Shown: positions 1 to 11,176, counted from the stretch's first letter. The stretch is 64,000 bases of DNA from Lateolabrax maculatus (GCA_031216445.1 CM062200.1:21497501-21561500); one strand, 5' to 3'. The notes: generated from the letters alone by a model not told the origin. Numbers and translations are program-made.

Positions 1-290
1 ATATGAGCTATATATATGTGCTGCTATGTAATAGCAGCACAACATCAGGCAAGTCCATATGCACATTCTGTATGGGCAAAAAGGGGGGCAAGTATAATCA
101 CTGAAGAAGGTCCATCACATGGGCTATGGCGAAGTGCACATGGACATATTGTCCTCCCAACATCTTTGGTACAGGTTGCTACACGTAGTGCGCATGGTCA
201 GGACCATTGCACAAGTGGGGAGGTGTTGAGACGCCTTCAAGCAGTCTGGTGGTCACCATTTTTCCGACCTGCGTTTGTAGCTGAGACAAT
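1..290 (+). pseudogene. Retroviral pol fragment (RNase H/integrase boundary to integrase zinc-binding region), left edge of array
   Basis: This stretch matches 5860-6149 almost base for base and begins inside the retroviral pol that recurs in every unit. It encodes the start of an integrase N-terminal zinc-binding domain: the two histidines of the HHCC motif are visible in AHGQDH, but the paired cysteines are missing. It ends abruptly at 290, where sequence from the middle of the transposon block follows. The upstream part lies outside the window, so the array continues to the left. Confidence 0.75.
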
Positions 291-296
291 TTTGCA
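286..296. other. Deletion junction joining retroviral integrase to transposon intron
   Basis: Up to 290 the sequence follows the integrase fragment (equivalent to 6149). From 291 it follows the intron before the zinc-finger exon (equivalent to about 11055). About 4.9 kb present in the other units is therefore missing: the rest of the integrase, LTR, LINE, 5' pol, and the transposon's left end with its first two exons. Only one to three bases of homology are possible at the joint, which suggests end joining rather than homologous recombination. A misassembly is the alternative. Confidence 0.7.
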
Positions 297-410
297 AGGA
301 AGGTTTTTTTCTGTTGCTCTGGTATTTCAAGTCTGATACTGCATGTTAGTGTTTTTGTTTTTTGTTTCTATTTTGCCGGGCTTGATGCTAAAATGATCTT
401 TTCTTTTCAG

Positions 411-1644
411 ATTTTTCAAGAAGACAAAAAACTTCCTATGCAGTGGTTGTGTAAGTACTGCACATTTTGTGCTGAAAAGAGGTGCTTCTTACTTAAGCAT
501 TACCGCTTAAAACACGGGTGCCACACTCGAATATCACCACTACCGTGCCTTTATAAGGGTGCCTGTGCACATTTAAATCTTTCAATGCACTCAAAGTCCA
601 CTTATCAACATGGCACACTCAAAAGGACCTGGGGAACGTGGGTGAAACTGCTTTCCATTGTCAGCTGTGTGACTTTGTGGAGCCTTGCACTGGAGCTGAC
701 TTTTTTACCCATTTACGAAGACATTTGAAGCTGAAGCAAAAGGTTTCCTGTCCATATCAAGGCTGTAGCTTTCAGAGCAATGTTTATTCAACCTTTAATG
801 CACATAAAAGCAAAGAACATCAAGACCACAATAAGATGGCATTCAAACCTGAAATTGTGTCACATAATGTACTTGAGGTACCTCCACCTAATATAAATAT
901 TCAACCTGAGGATAGTGCCCCTGAAACTGATCAGGTTGAGTTTGAGGTTACTGAGCTCAATGAAGATGTGGGAGACTTGGAGAGTCAGTTGGAACATAAT
1001 GTAGCTGCTGTTTTTCTGAAAATGTCATCGATTCTTAACATCTCTGAAAATGCCCTGCAAGAAGTTATAGAGCAGATCAACCAAATTTATGTGCTTTCAC
1101 AGCCATTGTTACATACCTCGGTTGGAAAAATACTAAATCAACATTGTGGAGATGTTGAGGACTCTTAAGTGAGTGAGATAGCTAAAGTATTTACTGAGAA
1201 TAATGTATTCCTGAAATTCACTTCTACTAGGGGGTCATTGTCAACCACTAGCAAGCGAACATCATACATTTGAAAAGAATTCTCAGTGGTGACGCCTATT
1301 GAGTTTGTCCTAAAAAATGACAGGCAGACAGTTGTGTATATCCCCATACTAAAAATGCTGCAGACATTACTAAACAATGGAGAAATTTTAGATAAGGCCA
1401 TGTCATCTGAGACAAATTTGTCACAAGGATACAGATCTCACATGGATGGTTACCGGTTTAAAGACAATTCTCTCTTGACAGAGGAAGAATTCAGGATTGC
1501 TCTTTTCTTGTACATAGATGATTTTGAGGTGGCTAAGCCCTTGGGAACCTCCAGAAAGAAACACAAGCTGCCATCTACTGGGTATTTGGAAATCTACACC
1601 CTAAATATCGCTCCTCTCTTCATTCCATTCAGCTTGCTCTACTC
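411..1644 (+). pseudogene. C2H2 zinc-finger half of the chimeric gene, copy 1
   Basis: The exon begins after the acceptor TTTTCAG at 410 and the first suitable ATG is at 438. This copy differs from the other three by a one-base deletion near 557 (AAGGGTGCC instead of AAGGAGTGCC). That shifts the frame between the first and second zinc fingers and splits the reading frame. It shares with the other copies the TAA at about 1166, the in-frame TGA at about 1272, and the frameshift after the KHKL residues near 1570. It also has a private arginine-to-methionine change near 1442. The parallel entry at 11204 gives the domain layout. Confidence 0.7.
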
Positions 1645-3935
1645 ATCATCGCTGAAGATGATATCAGGAAGTTGACTTTAAATGAGAGACCACAGTCTAT
1701 TGAAGAATTAAAAGTGCAACTGGTAGATAAACTGTCACTGCAGTATGACTTTAAACTGCAGTATGAAGATCAAGACTTCCATAATGCCCTCTGCAATTTG
1801 ACTGAAATAACTGATTTACCTGAAAGAGCTACGCTCAAAATCATCCCTCTTGTGACTCTCCATTTAACCGCATTGTCATCACCCACCACAACATCAGACA
1901 CTGAGTGCAGCACAGCAGACACTGAGATCCTGTCGACAGGAAGAGCATCACCATCGCTAAGACAACAGTGGCCAGATTTCTTTGACATACCCAATTTCTC
2001 AGTTGATGTTGACTATAGACTCAGACAGGCAGATCTTGCCTTTATGAAGGATGGAACACGTATGACTCTACCACGAGATATGAAGCATGACATACTAGAA
2101 AAGCTTGCTGAGACGATGTACAGTTTCAAGGCTTACCCTAAAGATGATGACTTCAGCAGTGTTGCAAAAGCACTAATTAGCAAACACCCCTGCCTCACTG
2201 AGCCTGGACCACACAGATGGTATGGCTGGAAAAACAGCCTTAAATTATCGCACAAAGCTTCAAAAAGCTGGATGTGAGGATGTAGCAATCAATGGAGGCA
2301 AAAGAAGTAAAGGCAACCCAGAAGGAGAATCCTCAAGCAAGAATATCAAACGGCCAAAAAGAGGTGAAGCAAACTACCTACCTAACTTACCTGAAGGACA
2401 TGATGAAACAAGCCTTGAAAATGCCAGAAAGGTTCTCGTGGAAGAAATGAAGAAGAAACAACCCAATGGCACTCTCATCTCACAAATGATGGACCAATCA
2501 TTCCCACTACGCAGACAAGAAATTGTAGAAAAGGAACCTGCTGTACAGAACATTGTTGAACGATGGCCAGCACTCTTCACAGACAGGTAAACTATTTTTG
2601 TTCTCAACCAATAAAATAATACCTATCAAAAAGAAATTCAAGGTGTGTGGCTAGAAATCCAAACACACTTGTTGGAATGTTAACACTTCTGCCATCTCTC
2701 CATCCCTACCCACCCCTCTCTCTACTTTTCAGGTGTTTGCTGAGTTCAACAGAATCGCAAGTAAGAATCTTGAGGGAGACTTCTTTGAGGCTCTGGACCA
2801 GTATACCCCACGTTTCATTGAACTTTTCAAAACAAGAAGGGGAACTGTTGGCCAGAAGCTCAGTGAGCTGATGCAGCACATGAGCTGGATGGTAAGTAGG
2901 TTAATTTTGCTTTTGATCTGTGTGATAGTTCATCAATCAAGTTCTAAATGAGATGATCCAGCCCAACCTATTCTATTTCCTGTCTGACTTGTGCTTGTGC
3001 CTTGCAAATTACTCTGTTAACTGGTCTTTTCTCTCTCTGTGTATCATTAGACACCAGACGTGACAGTACTTCGCTCTGTTGTCCTCAAAGGCATTCCTAT
3101 TTTACTTGGTGACGACTCCAGTGAATTCTTCAAGACATGCTCTGTAAGTACTTGCACATAAGAAAAAGTTTGGTCTGCATTAAAATAGAACTATATCTGT
3201 GCTGACATAGAAGATGTAATTTTATCTGCACAATATACAATATACATTTTGTACAGTGATTGATGTATTTTGTATGGCAATTCCTCCACAGCTAATCTGA
3301 GAGGTATTTAAACAGCCAGTAAATAAAAATGAAATTTGCCACATAAACGTTGTACACATTAATTAATTGTAAATCTAAGGAGCAGGAGTCCAGGCTGAAA
3401 AGTCAGTGTCACTGTTTAAGAATATATGGACCTTGTGGACCATAGCTTTAGTTTAATCATACCACATTTATTTTGTTGGTTATATTGTAACAATCCAGTG
3501 TGAACACATATTTAAAACCATATTCCCTAGCAAATGCTTTCAACATTAAAAATGAATGTTTAGAAGAGCATAAATTGCCATGCTGAAGAATGTGTGTGTG
3601 TGTCTTTGTAGGGTACAGCGAGAGACGAGGCCCTAGAATGCACTGTCGGTGTGCTGACAGTTGTCAGTGAAGATAATCCTCATGAGGGTCCAAGTTCAGT
3701 AGACCTCCAGCCCATCTCCACTGCCATCATTCTGGAGGGAGGTATCATCATGGATCATATAAAAAAACTTGCCTCAGGCAGTTTGTCTGTTATTTGGGCT
3801 TACATATGCTTTGCATTTGGATTACCCAAAATGCATGGCAAATACACTCAACTTCATTCAGACTGTGATGCTTGGACTGGGAAAGAAAACCTCCCACCAA
3901 AACTGTTAACTTTGAAGAACAGTCTACTGGGTTAG
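1645..3935 (+). pseudogene. PB1 / 'SAMD3-like' half of the chimeric gene, copy 1
   Basis: This part runs on from the zinc-finger half in the same exon. It encodes a PB1-like segment, then the WYGWKNSLK region where the frame shifts near 2230, then the NYRTKLQKAGC segment, ending at the donor near 2587. Further exons lie at 2733-2891, 3051-3143 and 3612-3935, each between AG and GT signals. The protein resembles the large fish family annotated as sterile alpha motif domain-containing protein 3-like, though no SAM domain is visible here. Confidence 0.65.
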
Positions 3936-4902
3936 ACCAGTAAAGAGCCATCAGCTGTCAGATAGCACTTTGTAAATTATGCAGCAGTTAATGTTCTCCT
4001 GTTATCAGAGAAAGTTTTATGCTTTCATGCAACTGAGCTGGCTTGTTTATGATCTCAAAAAAAAAAAAAATTCTATTAAAGTGTACCATGTTATGCTAGT
4101 ATGCTAATGGTGGAAATAGCGCCACCTTGTGTTGCAAAGAGTTGTTAGATAATGTTGTCAGAAAGGAACCTAGCAAGGTTGACCTGTTTACATTTGTGTT
4201 TTGGGAAAACTTTTAATAGTTATAATGTAGTACAAATACAAAACCCAAGGAGTGATGTTTTTCTGTGTTGGTTTAGACCTTGGACTGATGCTCGCTTTGG
4301 GACACAAAAGCATTTGTTGTACTTTCAGTTTTGATCAGAAATGCAATGATTTTGCATGCACTGAAGTCCTGTAATTATCAGGTGTTTACCTGTTTAATAT
4401 TGTGAGACTGTTACATGCATAGAATTAGCTCACAAAAATGTGGTTTTATTTTTGCCATGTCCATGTCATGTTCTACAGTCAAATCAAACCACAAGTTTGT
4501 TGTTTAGCTGCTGTTTTGTACTTGAATGTACAAGAAAGTGATACTTGGGAACAGAACACTTGAGGCTGAATAATAGATTTAATGCATATTGTTATTACAA
4601 TAGCCTAACAGACATAGATCACACTATGAGCAATTTTACAACTAGCTTTAAAATACATTAAATATGACAAGAGGATAGAGAACAGTAATTTTATTGTTTA
4701 TTGTAAGGTTATTACATGAGTGATAAAACATACATTTTATATTGGAGAATTGGAATCAAAAGTAACAATATCGAACATTTATTGTTCAGCCTAGATCTGT
4801 CAGTGATGCAATTATTTTTTTAATAAATGTTGTAATGCAGCTGAACAAACCCAGTGAGTGTTCTTTTAAAGTATATGTTTGTGGTGTTTTTCCCTTTATT
4901 AG
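3936..4902. other. 3' flank of the chimeric gene, copy 1; non-coding
   Basis: An A13 tract lies at about 4058-4071, followed by ATTAAA, a possible weak polyadenylation signal. AATAAA occurs again near 4821. I see no further coding sequence until the candidate exon at 4903. The same stretch recurs in each unit. Confidence 0.4.
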
Positions 4903-4992
4903 GTAATAACAGCTAAAATAGATAAGAAATGGGAGAAGGACAAGGACCCATTCAAGGAAATTGGTTTGTTTAATTTAACTGAACTGAAATGA
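4903..4992 (+). pseudogene. Orphan exon candidate, copy 1
   Basis: A pyrimidine-rich acceptor (TTTTTCCCTTTATTAG) is followed by a 29-codon open frame ending in TGA. It is rich in lysine and aspartate (core KIDKKWEKDKDPFKEIG). It lies about 1 kb downstream of the stop of the chimeric gene on the same strand and is kept in all four units. It could be the last exon of a third captured gene or chance. I do not recognise the protein. Confidence 0.3.
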
Positions 4993-5273
4993 ACTGAAAA
5001 AAAATGAGTGAGTAGTAAGTAGTAGGTATCATAATTCTAAGTGGGGTTAAATTTGTATCAAGCAGTCCACACAAAATGAAAAAATTAAGTTAACACTAAG
5101 CATGGCTATTAAGTTACATGAACTTTTTTTTTTTTTTTAGTTGTACTACTTGATTTAGTACTGCACACTTAAAATAAACAAGCTTTTCTAACTCACTATT
5201 CTTAAGATTACTTTGCTTAATTTGCAACGAGTTTGCATACTTTTTTTAAGTAAGGTCAACTAATTAGATTTTA

Positions 5274-5282
5274 CAGTGAGTA
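5274..5282. repeat. Right terminus (CAGTG) and AGTA target duplication, copy 1
   Basis: CAGTG at 5274-5278 is the right end of the block. AGTA at 5279-5282 is the duplicated target, after which the retroviral RT frame resumes. The left terminus of this copy is deleted. Confidence 0.6.
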
Positions 5283-7092
5283 TACGTACACACGTCTCCC
5301 GCAGAGCTATGTTGAAAGTCCCTCAATATTCAGTCGAGTATTGGCTAATGACCTGCAACACCTAGACCTGTCCAGTACAGTACTACAATATGTAGATGAT
5401 CTCTTGATATGTAGCACCTCCAAAGCTCAATGTGCACAAGACTCAGTCTCAGCCCTGATGGCTTTAGAAAAGCGGGCTCACAAGGTGAGTAAAAATAAAT
5501 TACAGTTTTGCCAGACACAGGTTGAATACTTAGGTAGACAACTCTGTGGCACTAAATGAGCTATAGCGCCCTCACAAATTGAGGCAGTATCGAAAGCTCC
5601 CAAACCACAAACGGTGAGACACATGTCGTCATTTCTGCCATCTCAGCTTTACTAGAAGCCATACACCATCCAAAAGTGTTAGCCATCATTAAATGCGTAG
5701 CTCATCAAAAAACGAATTCCCTGATAGCTAAAGGCAACAACTTAGCAGATGAAGCCGCAAAACGCATAGCTACACCCACCTGTATAGGACCAGTGCTAGT
5801 AGCTGGAGATTGTGAACCACTGACAAACTTATATATATATGATATATATATATATATATATATGAGCTATATATATGTGCTGCTATGTAATAGCAGCACA
5901 ACATCAGGCAAGTCCATATGCACATTCTGTATGGGCAAAAAGGGGGGCAAGTATAATCACTGAAGAAGGTCCATCACATGGGCTATGGCGAAGTGCACAT
6001 GGACATATTGTCCTCCCAACATCTTTGGTACAGGTTGCTACACGTAGTGCGCATGGTCAGGACCATTGCACAAGTGGGGAGGTGTTGAGACGCCTTCAAG
6101 CAGTCTGGTGGTCACCATTTTTCCGACCTGCGTTTGTAGCTGAGACAATAAAAAAAAGCCCTAAAAATGCTAGGAATCAAACAGAAGTTCAGATGTGTGT
6201 ATCACCCACAGTCACAGAGAGTAGTGGAAAGGGCAAATGGCATGCTAAAAGCAAAACTTGCAAAAATTAGAGCAGACAGTCAGTATAAAATCAATTGGGT
6301 AGATGCATTGCCACTTGCTTTGATGGCTATACGAACACTAACTAACACTAACACTAAGCTAAGAGACTAACACATCTAATACTACACGAGGCCCTTACAG
6401 GGAGACCGATGCCGGTTCCCTTTTGTAGAGGGCCGTATGCGAGCAATGTGAACGAGAACTAACATGCTACCTACGACACCTAACGCAAATACACAAAGCT
6501 GTGCTCCAACAGGTAAAAGCTGTGTCTGAGGACAGAGACGCTGACATTCCAGAGCAGCTAAGGAGAGTTGAACCTGGAGACTGGGTCTACGTAAAGGTGT
6601 TCAAACGAAAGTGGGACCAACCAAGGTGAGAAGGACCCTTTAAGGTTATCCTAACTACCCCAACTGCGCTGAAAGTAGAGGGTAAGAAATGTTGGTTCCA
6701 TTTAAACCATTGCTGCAGAGCGAGGGATCCAGGTGAGACAGCAAGGGCACAGCACGATCCATAAAGGGACGGTGGAGCCTCCCAACTGGAAGATAGACAG
6801 CTTCAAGATCCAAGGACAAAGATGATCACAGAGACTGGCTGAGAGGAGGAGTACCAGTAAACAACGTAATCACACTCACGTATATAAAGTCAGCTCAATA
6901 CAATCAAACATTGACATTAGGACCAGAAGGCATAAAAATAGACACGCATGTGGTTCACAGACAATGCCTAAAAGAAGGGACAGTGATGGTAGTGGTACAA
7001 TGTTCACGAAATCAATGCACATAGATAAACCTACACCAAACCATGACAGCTGAAGAAGCAACCAAATTGACCCAAATTTAAGTAAAATGAGG
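5279..7092 (+). pseudogene. Retroviral pol 3' part, unit 1: RT C-terminal half, RNase H remnant, integrase remnant
   Basis: The RT frame resumes right after the transposon and reaches the catalytic YVDD motif at 5389-5400, then stops at 5557-5559. The RNase H remnant keeps only its tail (NNLADEAAK near 5740), because the core is deleted. The integrase has its zinc-binding start (5890 onward), but the catalytic core with its first two acidic residues is deleted. The downstream YHPQSQ region follows, out of frame because an A-run has eight As. A (TA)n tract interrupts the protein at 5830-5864. The provirus clearly cannot make pol. Sequence from about 6390 to 7090 is pol tail and probably env-region debris. 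Confidence 0.75.
5830..5864. repeat. (TA)n microsatellite inside integrase region, unit 1
   Basis: Alternating TA with one interruption. The length differs among the units, so it is a variable site useful for telling copies apart. A 9-bp-arm palindrome (TGCTGCTAT, GTA, ATAGCAGCA) follows at about 5879-5899. Confidence 0.9.
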
Positions 7093-7547
7093 TGTCTGAG
7101 CTGAGAGATGTCTCTCCCATGTGTGTCCAATGTTTAGATACTTGTGTGGATCCAATGTTTAGATACTTGTGTGGGAAATGTTTAGATAAGCCTATGTCCA
7201 AGGTCTGGCTACTTTCATAGATGGGTGCCCCTTGGGGGTTGTTTTCCTAAAGTTCCAAAGAGATGAGATCAGTTTCAACCTGAACTATAGGTTCCACCTT
7301 CCCTTTCTGTAAAATAGCCATGTATGGTTATGAGGTTGGCTCTGAGCCTATCTTGTCACCACACATTAGCTATACCATGAGGCTTTAAAAGGTGTAGTTT
7401 GAGTGGAAAACGGGGGAGATTCACATTGGCTTCGGATCTTCTCACAGGCAATCCATGGTGCTTGTTTTGACGCTGTACTTTTTGTAATAAACCTTTTTAT
7501 ACAACTAAGTCGGTGTCAGCGGAGATTCCTTCATCATCATCACATCA
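7093..7547 (+). mobile_element. Retroviral LTR (single LTR shared between adjacent units), unit 1
   Basis: The segment starts near TGTCTGAG and ends near CATCATCACA. It has a TATA-like GCTTTAAAAGG near 7381 and a polyadenylation signal AATAAA at 7486-7491, in the order expected of U3, R and U5. A 23-bp direct repeat (core CCAATGTTTAGATACTTG) lies at about 7128-7173. It follows the integrase and env debris, as a 3' LTR should, and the next unit's internal sequence follows at once. Exact ends are uncertain because no flanking duplication or clear primer-binding site is visible. Confidence 0.6.
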
Positions 7548-7559
7548 TCGCTACAGAAG

Positions 7560-8033
7560 ATACAACACAGCCAACCCGTCTCAGACAGCTAAGGTCGCAA
7601 AAGGAGGAAGCATTTAGGAGTGGAGACAGAAGCAGGTTCAAAGAGGCAAAGTACAGGTTTAGCAAGGAGGTGAGGGGAGCTAAACGACTGTATTCTGAGA
7701 AACTCCAACACCAGTTCTCAGCCAAGGACTCTGCTTCTGTCTGGAAGGGGCTCAGAGAGCTCACCCATTACAAACCCAGAGCCCCCCACTCTGCTAACGA
7801 CTTGCGCCTGTCCAACAATCTGAACAAGTTCTACTGTCGTTTCGAAAGACAATGGGACAGTCCAGACACAATCCCCTGGGACTCCATCCACCAGCCCCAG
7901 GCCACCAGCTTCACCTCTCCCACCACTGCAGGGGCCTGGGCCTCTCCACAACTTCAAACCTCAGAGGCCCCCTTCCCGTCCACAGTGACACCTCTCTCAA
8001 TCCTGGAGAGGGATGTTAACAGACAATACAAGA
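7560..8033 (+). mobile_element. L2-like LINE fragment (region before the RT domain), unit 1
   Basis: The open frame contains an arginine- and lysine-rich segment (RQLRSQKEEAFRSGDRSRF) and the YCRFERQWD motif. Both are typical of the linker between endonuclease and RT in fish L2-type LINEs. The endonuclease and RT are absent. At 8033 it is cut and joined to the retroviral pol; unit 3 (29538-30113) shows that 576 bp are deleted here. Confidence 0.7.
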
Positions 8034-8664
8034 GATGGTGAAGGCAGCACTACAAGTGACTGTATGGAAACCAACTCAGAACACGCATGTGCAGTCATCC
8101 TCCGATGGACAATATGTGAAAATATTTCTGCGAGCATATGACAAAGGAACAAGAGCCCAAGTGCTACTAAGTCAGAGATTCCCTACTCAACTGCCACTCT
8201 CAGAAGAACATAGTGTGCTACTACATCAGATACCACATGAGTTATGGTCACATCATAAAACAGATGTAGGGCTAGTTAGGTCAGCACAGCCAGTTCACAT
8301 CAAAGCAAAAGAGGGCATTGTGTTGCCATACCAAAAACAATATCCCATTAAACCACACCAAATAGCAGGTATAAGACCCACCATCAAGGGCTTGGTAGCA
8401 GCAGGTGTGTTAAAACCAACAAAAAGTCTGTGTAATACACCAACTTGTCCAATAAAACAAAATAAACTCTAGTGACTATCGATTGGTGCATGATTTGTGC
8501 GCCATTAATTCCACTGTAGATGCAGAAGTACCTGTGGTTCCAGACCCACATACTTTGCTTTCTAATATCCCACATGACGCCTGTTGGTACACAGCATTTG
8601 TTAGTGTGCCATTACACCCAGATTCACAGTATCTGTTTGCTTTTACATATCAAGGACAGCAGTA
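8034..8664 (+). pseudogene. Retroviral pol 5' part (protease/RT linker and RT N-terminal half), unit 1
   Basis: The frame starts at a deletion junction and encodes a linker ending in the WSHHKTDVG segment. The RT N-terminal region follows (IRPTIKGLVAAGVLKP). A frame disruption and stop occur near 8470, then the frame resumes through the DLCAIN and FTYQGQQY segments. It is cut at 8664 by the transposon. The downstream half of the same domain lies at 16044 onward, on the far side of the insertion. Confidence 0.75.
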
Positions 8665-8673
8665 CACTGTAAA
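8661..8673. repeat. Target duplication AGTA and left terminus CACTGTAAA, copy 2
   Basis: AGTA at 8661-8664 is followed by CACTGTAAA at 8665-8673. The same AGTA occurs at 16040-16043, directly after the inverted terminus TTTACAGTG. Removing the block and one AGTA makes the two RT halves collinear and in frame across the junction. Confidence 0.65.
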
Positions 8674-8854
8674 TGCAAACATAGTATTTAATTAAAAATA
8701 GTAAATTGACTTAAATCAGTTTTTATCAAATTGCTATTAACACTTACTTTTAGTAAATTACTTGTAATTTGTGGTTGAAAAATCTCACCAGCTCAGTCTA
8801 CTTGAACTGGATTAATTTAGAAAAAGTATGTTTTCGATAATTGTGCTTTTACAA

Positions 8855-9165
8855 GTACATTTACTCAATACTGCACTTAAGTACAAAGTACTTTAAGTAC
8901 TTTACTTTTTTTTTCATATTACTGTCTACTTTTACTCCACTACATTTTAGAGGGAAATATTGTACTTTTTACATCACTGCATATGTAATAATACATACGC
9001 GATATATAATAATAATCAGTAGTATGCTACTTTTAATTTTAATATTTTAAGTATTTCTTTTTGTGGTTATATGTTTTTTACTTAATTGAAATTTTCACTG
9101 CAGGAGCTGTATTGTAAAAGAGTAGTTTCACGGAGTGGTATTAGTACTTTTGCTTCGATTTGAAA
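8855..9165. repeat. Dispersed fish repeat (ACTTAAGTA / TACTCCACTACATTT type), copy 2
   Basis: The segment has repeated AAGTACTTTA-like words, the phrase TTTTACTCCACTACATTT and the phrase GAGGGAAATATTGTAC. These mark a repeat I recognise as very common in teleost genomes, but I do not recall its library name. It lies just inside the left end of the transposon. Confidence 0.55.
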
Positions 9166-9191
9166 ACTTCGCCGGCTTTTTTTTTTTTTTT

Positions 9192-9341
9192 CCCGACCTG
9201 TGGGCATGCGCAACTCCGTCCTCTCTACGCCTGACGGTATGTCAACAACACACCCGCAACGGACGAGGAGCTGGACCTAATCCCTGCAACAGCACTCGTT
9301 AAGGTTATTTTCAGCATTCTTGTGCTTGGCACACTCATTTG
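9192..9341 (+). promoter_or_regulatory. CpG-rich first exon / promoter candidate of the chimeric gene, copy 2
   Basis: This stretch is GC- and CpG-richer than its surroundings and ends in a strong donor (TTTG then GTGAGTAAT at 9342). It has no long open frame, so it would be 5' untranslated. The next exon candidate on this strand is at 10906. I infer a transcription start in or just before this stretch. No TATA box is obvious. Confidence 0.4.
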
Positions 9342-9860
9342 GTGAGTAATATTTTACCCTTGTTTAGACCGTTTTCTTTCTGTAAGTAAGCGCCATATTT
9401 TTCGTGCTTGCTAGTAATGATGTGGGTTGTAATGTCAGCTAACGCTGCCTCAGAGCTATATAGCTCTGAGCTAGCTGAACTATATTATGGACATAACGTG
9501 TCTTACTTTTGTCACGTTAAAGTTGAGGAGAAACTTTAGTGTAGCGGTCGCGGGCGTGCTCGTCACGTGCACGCGCACACCCGCTGTCGGAGTTGATTTT
9601 TTTTTCTGAGGCCAGTCATCTATGAGTACTCACTCACGATGAGAGACTGATCCCGGCGGTTTGTGAGTTTCCATGAGCAGGAGGGCATTCACATGGCAGA
9701 ACATCAGAACAAGTCTGGATGTATCATTTTATTTTACGCTCGGCTGTTAAGTTAGGACTATGCTAACTTAATGTTATTTTATTTTACCCTCCTCACTTAA
9801 CACTAGTCATATTTGTAGCTGTGTCGTTTCCATGGTTACCACGTTTAGCGCGCCCAATGA

Positions 9861-10508
9861 GCCGGTCACCCGCTCCACTCAGTGTGATCATTCTGCAGGA
9901 TCAATGAACTGTCAGCGTGTTTAATCAATCATAACTCTGAATACTAAACTGATTTTCACGGGATTGTTTAATGCAAACGTCACACATGTATATATAATAT
10001 ATATATATATATATATATTATATATACAGATATATAGGGAGAGAGAGATAGATAGATAGATATAGATTTTCATTTTTTTTGATATATATGTAGATATACA
10101 TATTCATTTTTTCTGAGATCTAACTTCTGTCTATTGTGTTTTATCTTATATTGATGTATAATGTTGTATTGTTTCTTCATTTTTCAACTTATTAAAATAG
10201 CTGAGTAGTACACAATCTGCTTCTGCTTCTCTATCATATATTAGTGTTTTTATATATGTGTGTGTGTGTGTATTATATTATATCATACATAGCATATATC
10301 ACATACCAGAATATTCTATTACCGTTATGCCTATTATGTATATTAAAATACGCCGAATCATGTGTCCGGTATCATGCCTACATGTATGACGTTTGCAGAA
10401 AAAAATCCCGTGAAAATCAGTTTAGTATTCAGAGTTATGATTAATTAAATGCATTGACACTTCATTGTACCTGCAGACAGATTACACTGAGTGGAGCGGG
10501 TGACCGGT
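9861..10508. repeat. Inverted repeat with about 130-bp arms (MITE-like), copy 2
   Basis: The left arm (9861-9990) reappears inverted at 10379-10508 with few changes. Both arms share the blocks GGTCACCCGCTCCACTCAGTG, CTGCAG, ACTAAACTGATTTTCACGGG and CAAACGTC. The AT-rich centre contains a (TA)n tract at about 9989-10030 and a (GATA)n tract. The structure resembles a foldback or MITE element nested in intron 1. Homology may extend some 25 bp further out on each side. Confidence 0.7.
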
Positions 10509-10680
10509 CCAAGATGGCGGCCCCACGTCTCGTCAGCGCCAATAGGCAGTAGCGGTCGATGCGGCGTCTACTCTTTATATGTCTATGCCGCACACTGTTT
10601 ACTTGCGCAGTGCTTGTCTGATCACACGAGGAGTGCAGTGAGAGCCCGCAGATCAGATTTGGGACAGACAAAAGGGTCTC
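10505..10680 (+). promoter_or_regulatory. Promoter-like segment with a YY1-type motif, copy 2
   Basis: AAGATGGCGGC at 10511-10521 matches the well-known YY1 core-promoter motif. A CCAAT pentamer follows about 25 bp downstream, within CpG-rich sequence. It lies at the outer edge of the inverted repeat and about 385 bp before the 10906 exon, so it could act as an alternative promoter. This is a motif match only. Confidence 0.35.
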
Positions 10681-10905
10681 CCTGTCTGTCTTTTTATCAT
10701 AGCCTGTTACCATTGCTGGCATACTCAGTGGCCTAAGTTATTCTTTAAGGTTATGTTGTCTAGAATATGTACATTACAATACTGTCTTTGTGGGTAATAG
10801 GCCTATGTTACAGTTTTCACTTGTACTGGAAACAAGATGTTTATGAGTTGTGGTGAGCTTTGGTTGTGTTAAATTGTTGTATTCTTCTTAACTGTCCCCT
10901 TCCAG

Positions 10906-10952
10906 GCTCAGGCAGATGGTGATCAATCCACAGTTCCCTTGATACCACATAA
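10906..10952 (+). other. Untranslated exon 2 candidate of the chimeric gene, copy 2
   Basis: A 47-bp segment lies between a good acceptor (CCCCTTCCAG) and a good donor (GTGAGTCA). Spliced to the exon at 11177, it places a TAA directly in frame upstream of the ATG at 11204. It is therefore 5' untranslated and supports that start. Confidence 0.5.
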
Positions 10953-11176
10953 GTGAGTCATTTACCATTTACCTTTTGTACTGCTGTGTTCATTTGGTAG
11001 CTGTTCTTGTCTTAAAGAAGTGAAATGATTAAAAGCTTGATAATTAGATAGATTTTTGCAAGGATTTAGTTTTTTTCTGTTGCTCTGGTATTTCAAGTCT
11101 GATACTGCATGTTAGTGTTTTTGTTTTTTGTTTCTATTTTGCCGGGCTTGATGCTAAAATGATCTTTTCTTTTCAG

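Larger units (their letters stand above)
291..5278 (+). mobile_element. Copy 1 (5'-truncated) of the CACTG-ended composite DNA transposon
   Basis: This is the right-hand two thirds of the block described in full at 8665-16039. Its right end is TTTTACAGTG at 5269-5278, followed by AGTA and then the RT reading frame. The left terminus was removed by the deletion at 290/291. It contains the zinc-finger and PB1 parts of the chimeric gene and the orphan exon at 4903. Confidence 0.6.

Noticed and set aside
6876..7130. 84-codon minus-strand frame over the env-debris/LTR region
   Set aside because: Hydrophobic, but antisense to the provirus and repeated only because the unit is repeated. Probably incidental.
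7403..8041. A single 212-codon protein spanning 7403-8041
   Set aside because: The frame crosses LTR, LINE and retroviral sequence. It is a chance read-through and does not represent one gene.
10462..10736. Overlapping open frames on both strands (81 and 86 codons) in the promoter-like segment
   Set aside because: They lie in CpG-rich sequence of an inverted repeat and are stop-poor by composition. No family resemblance.
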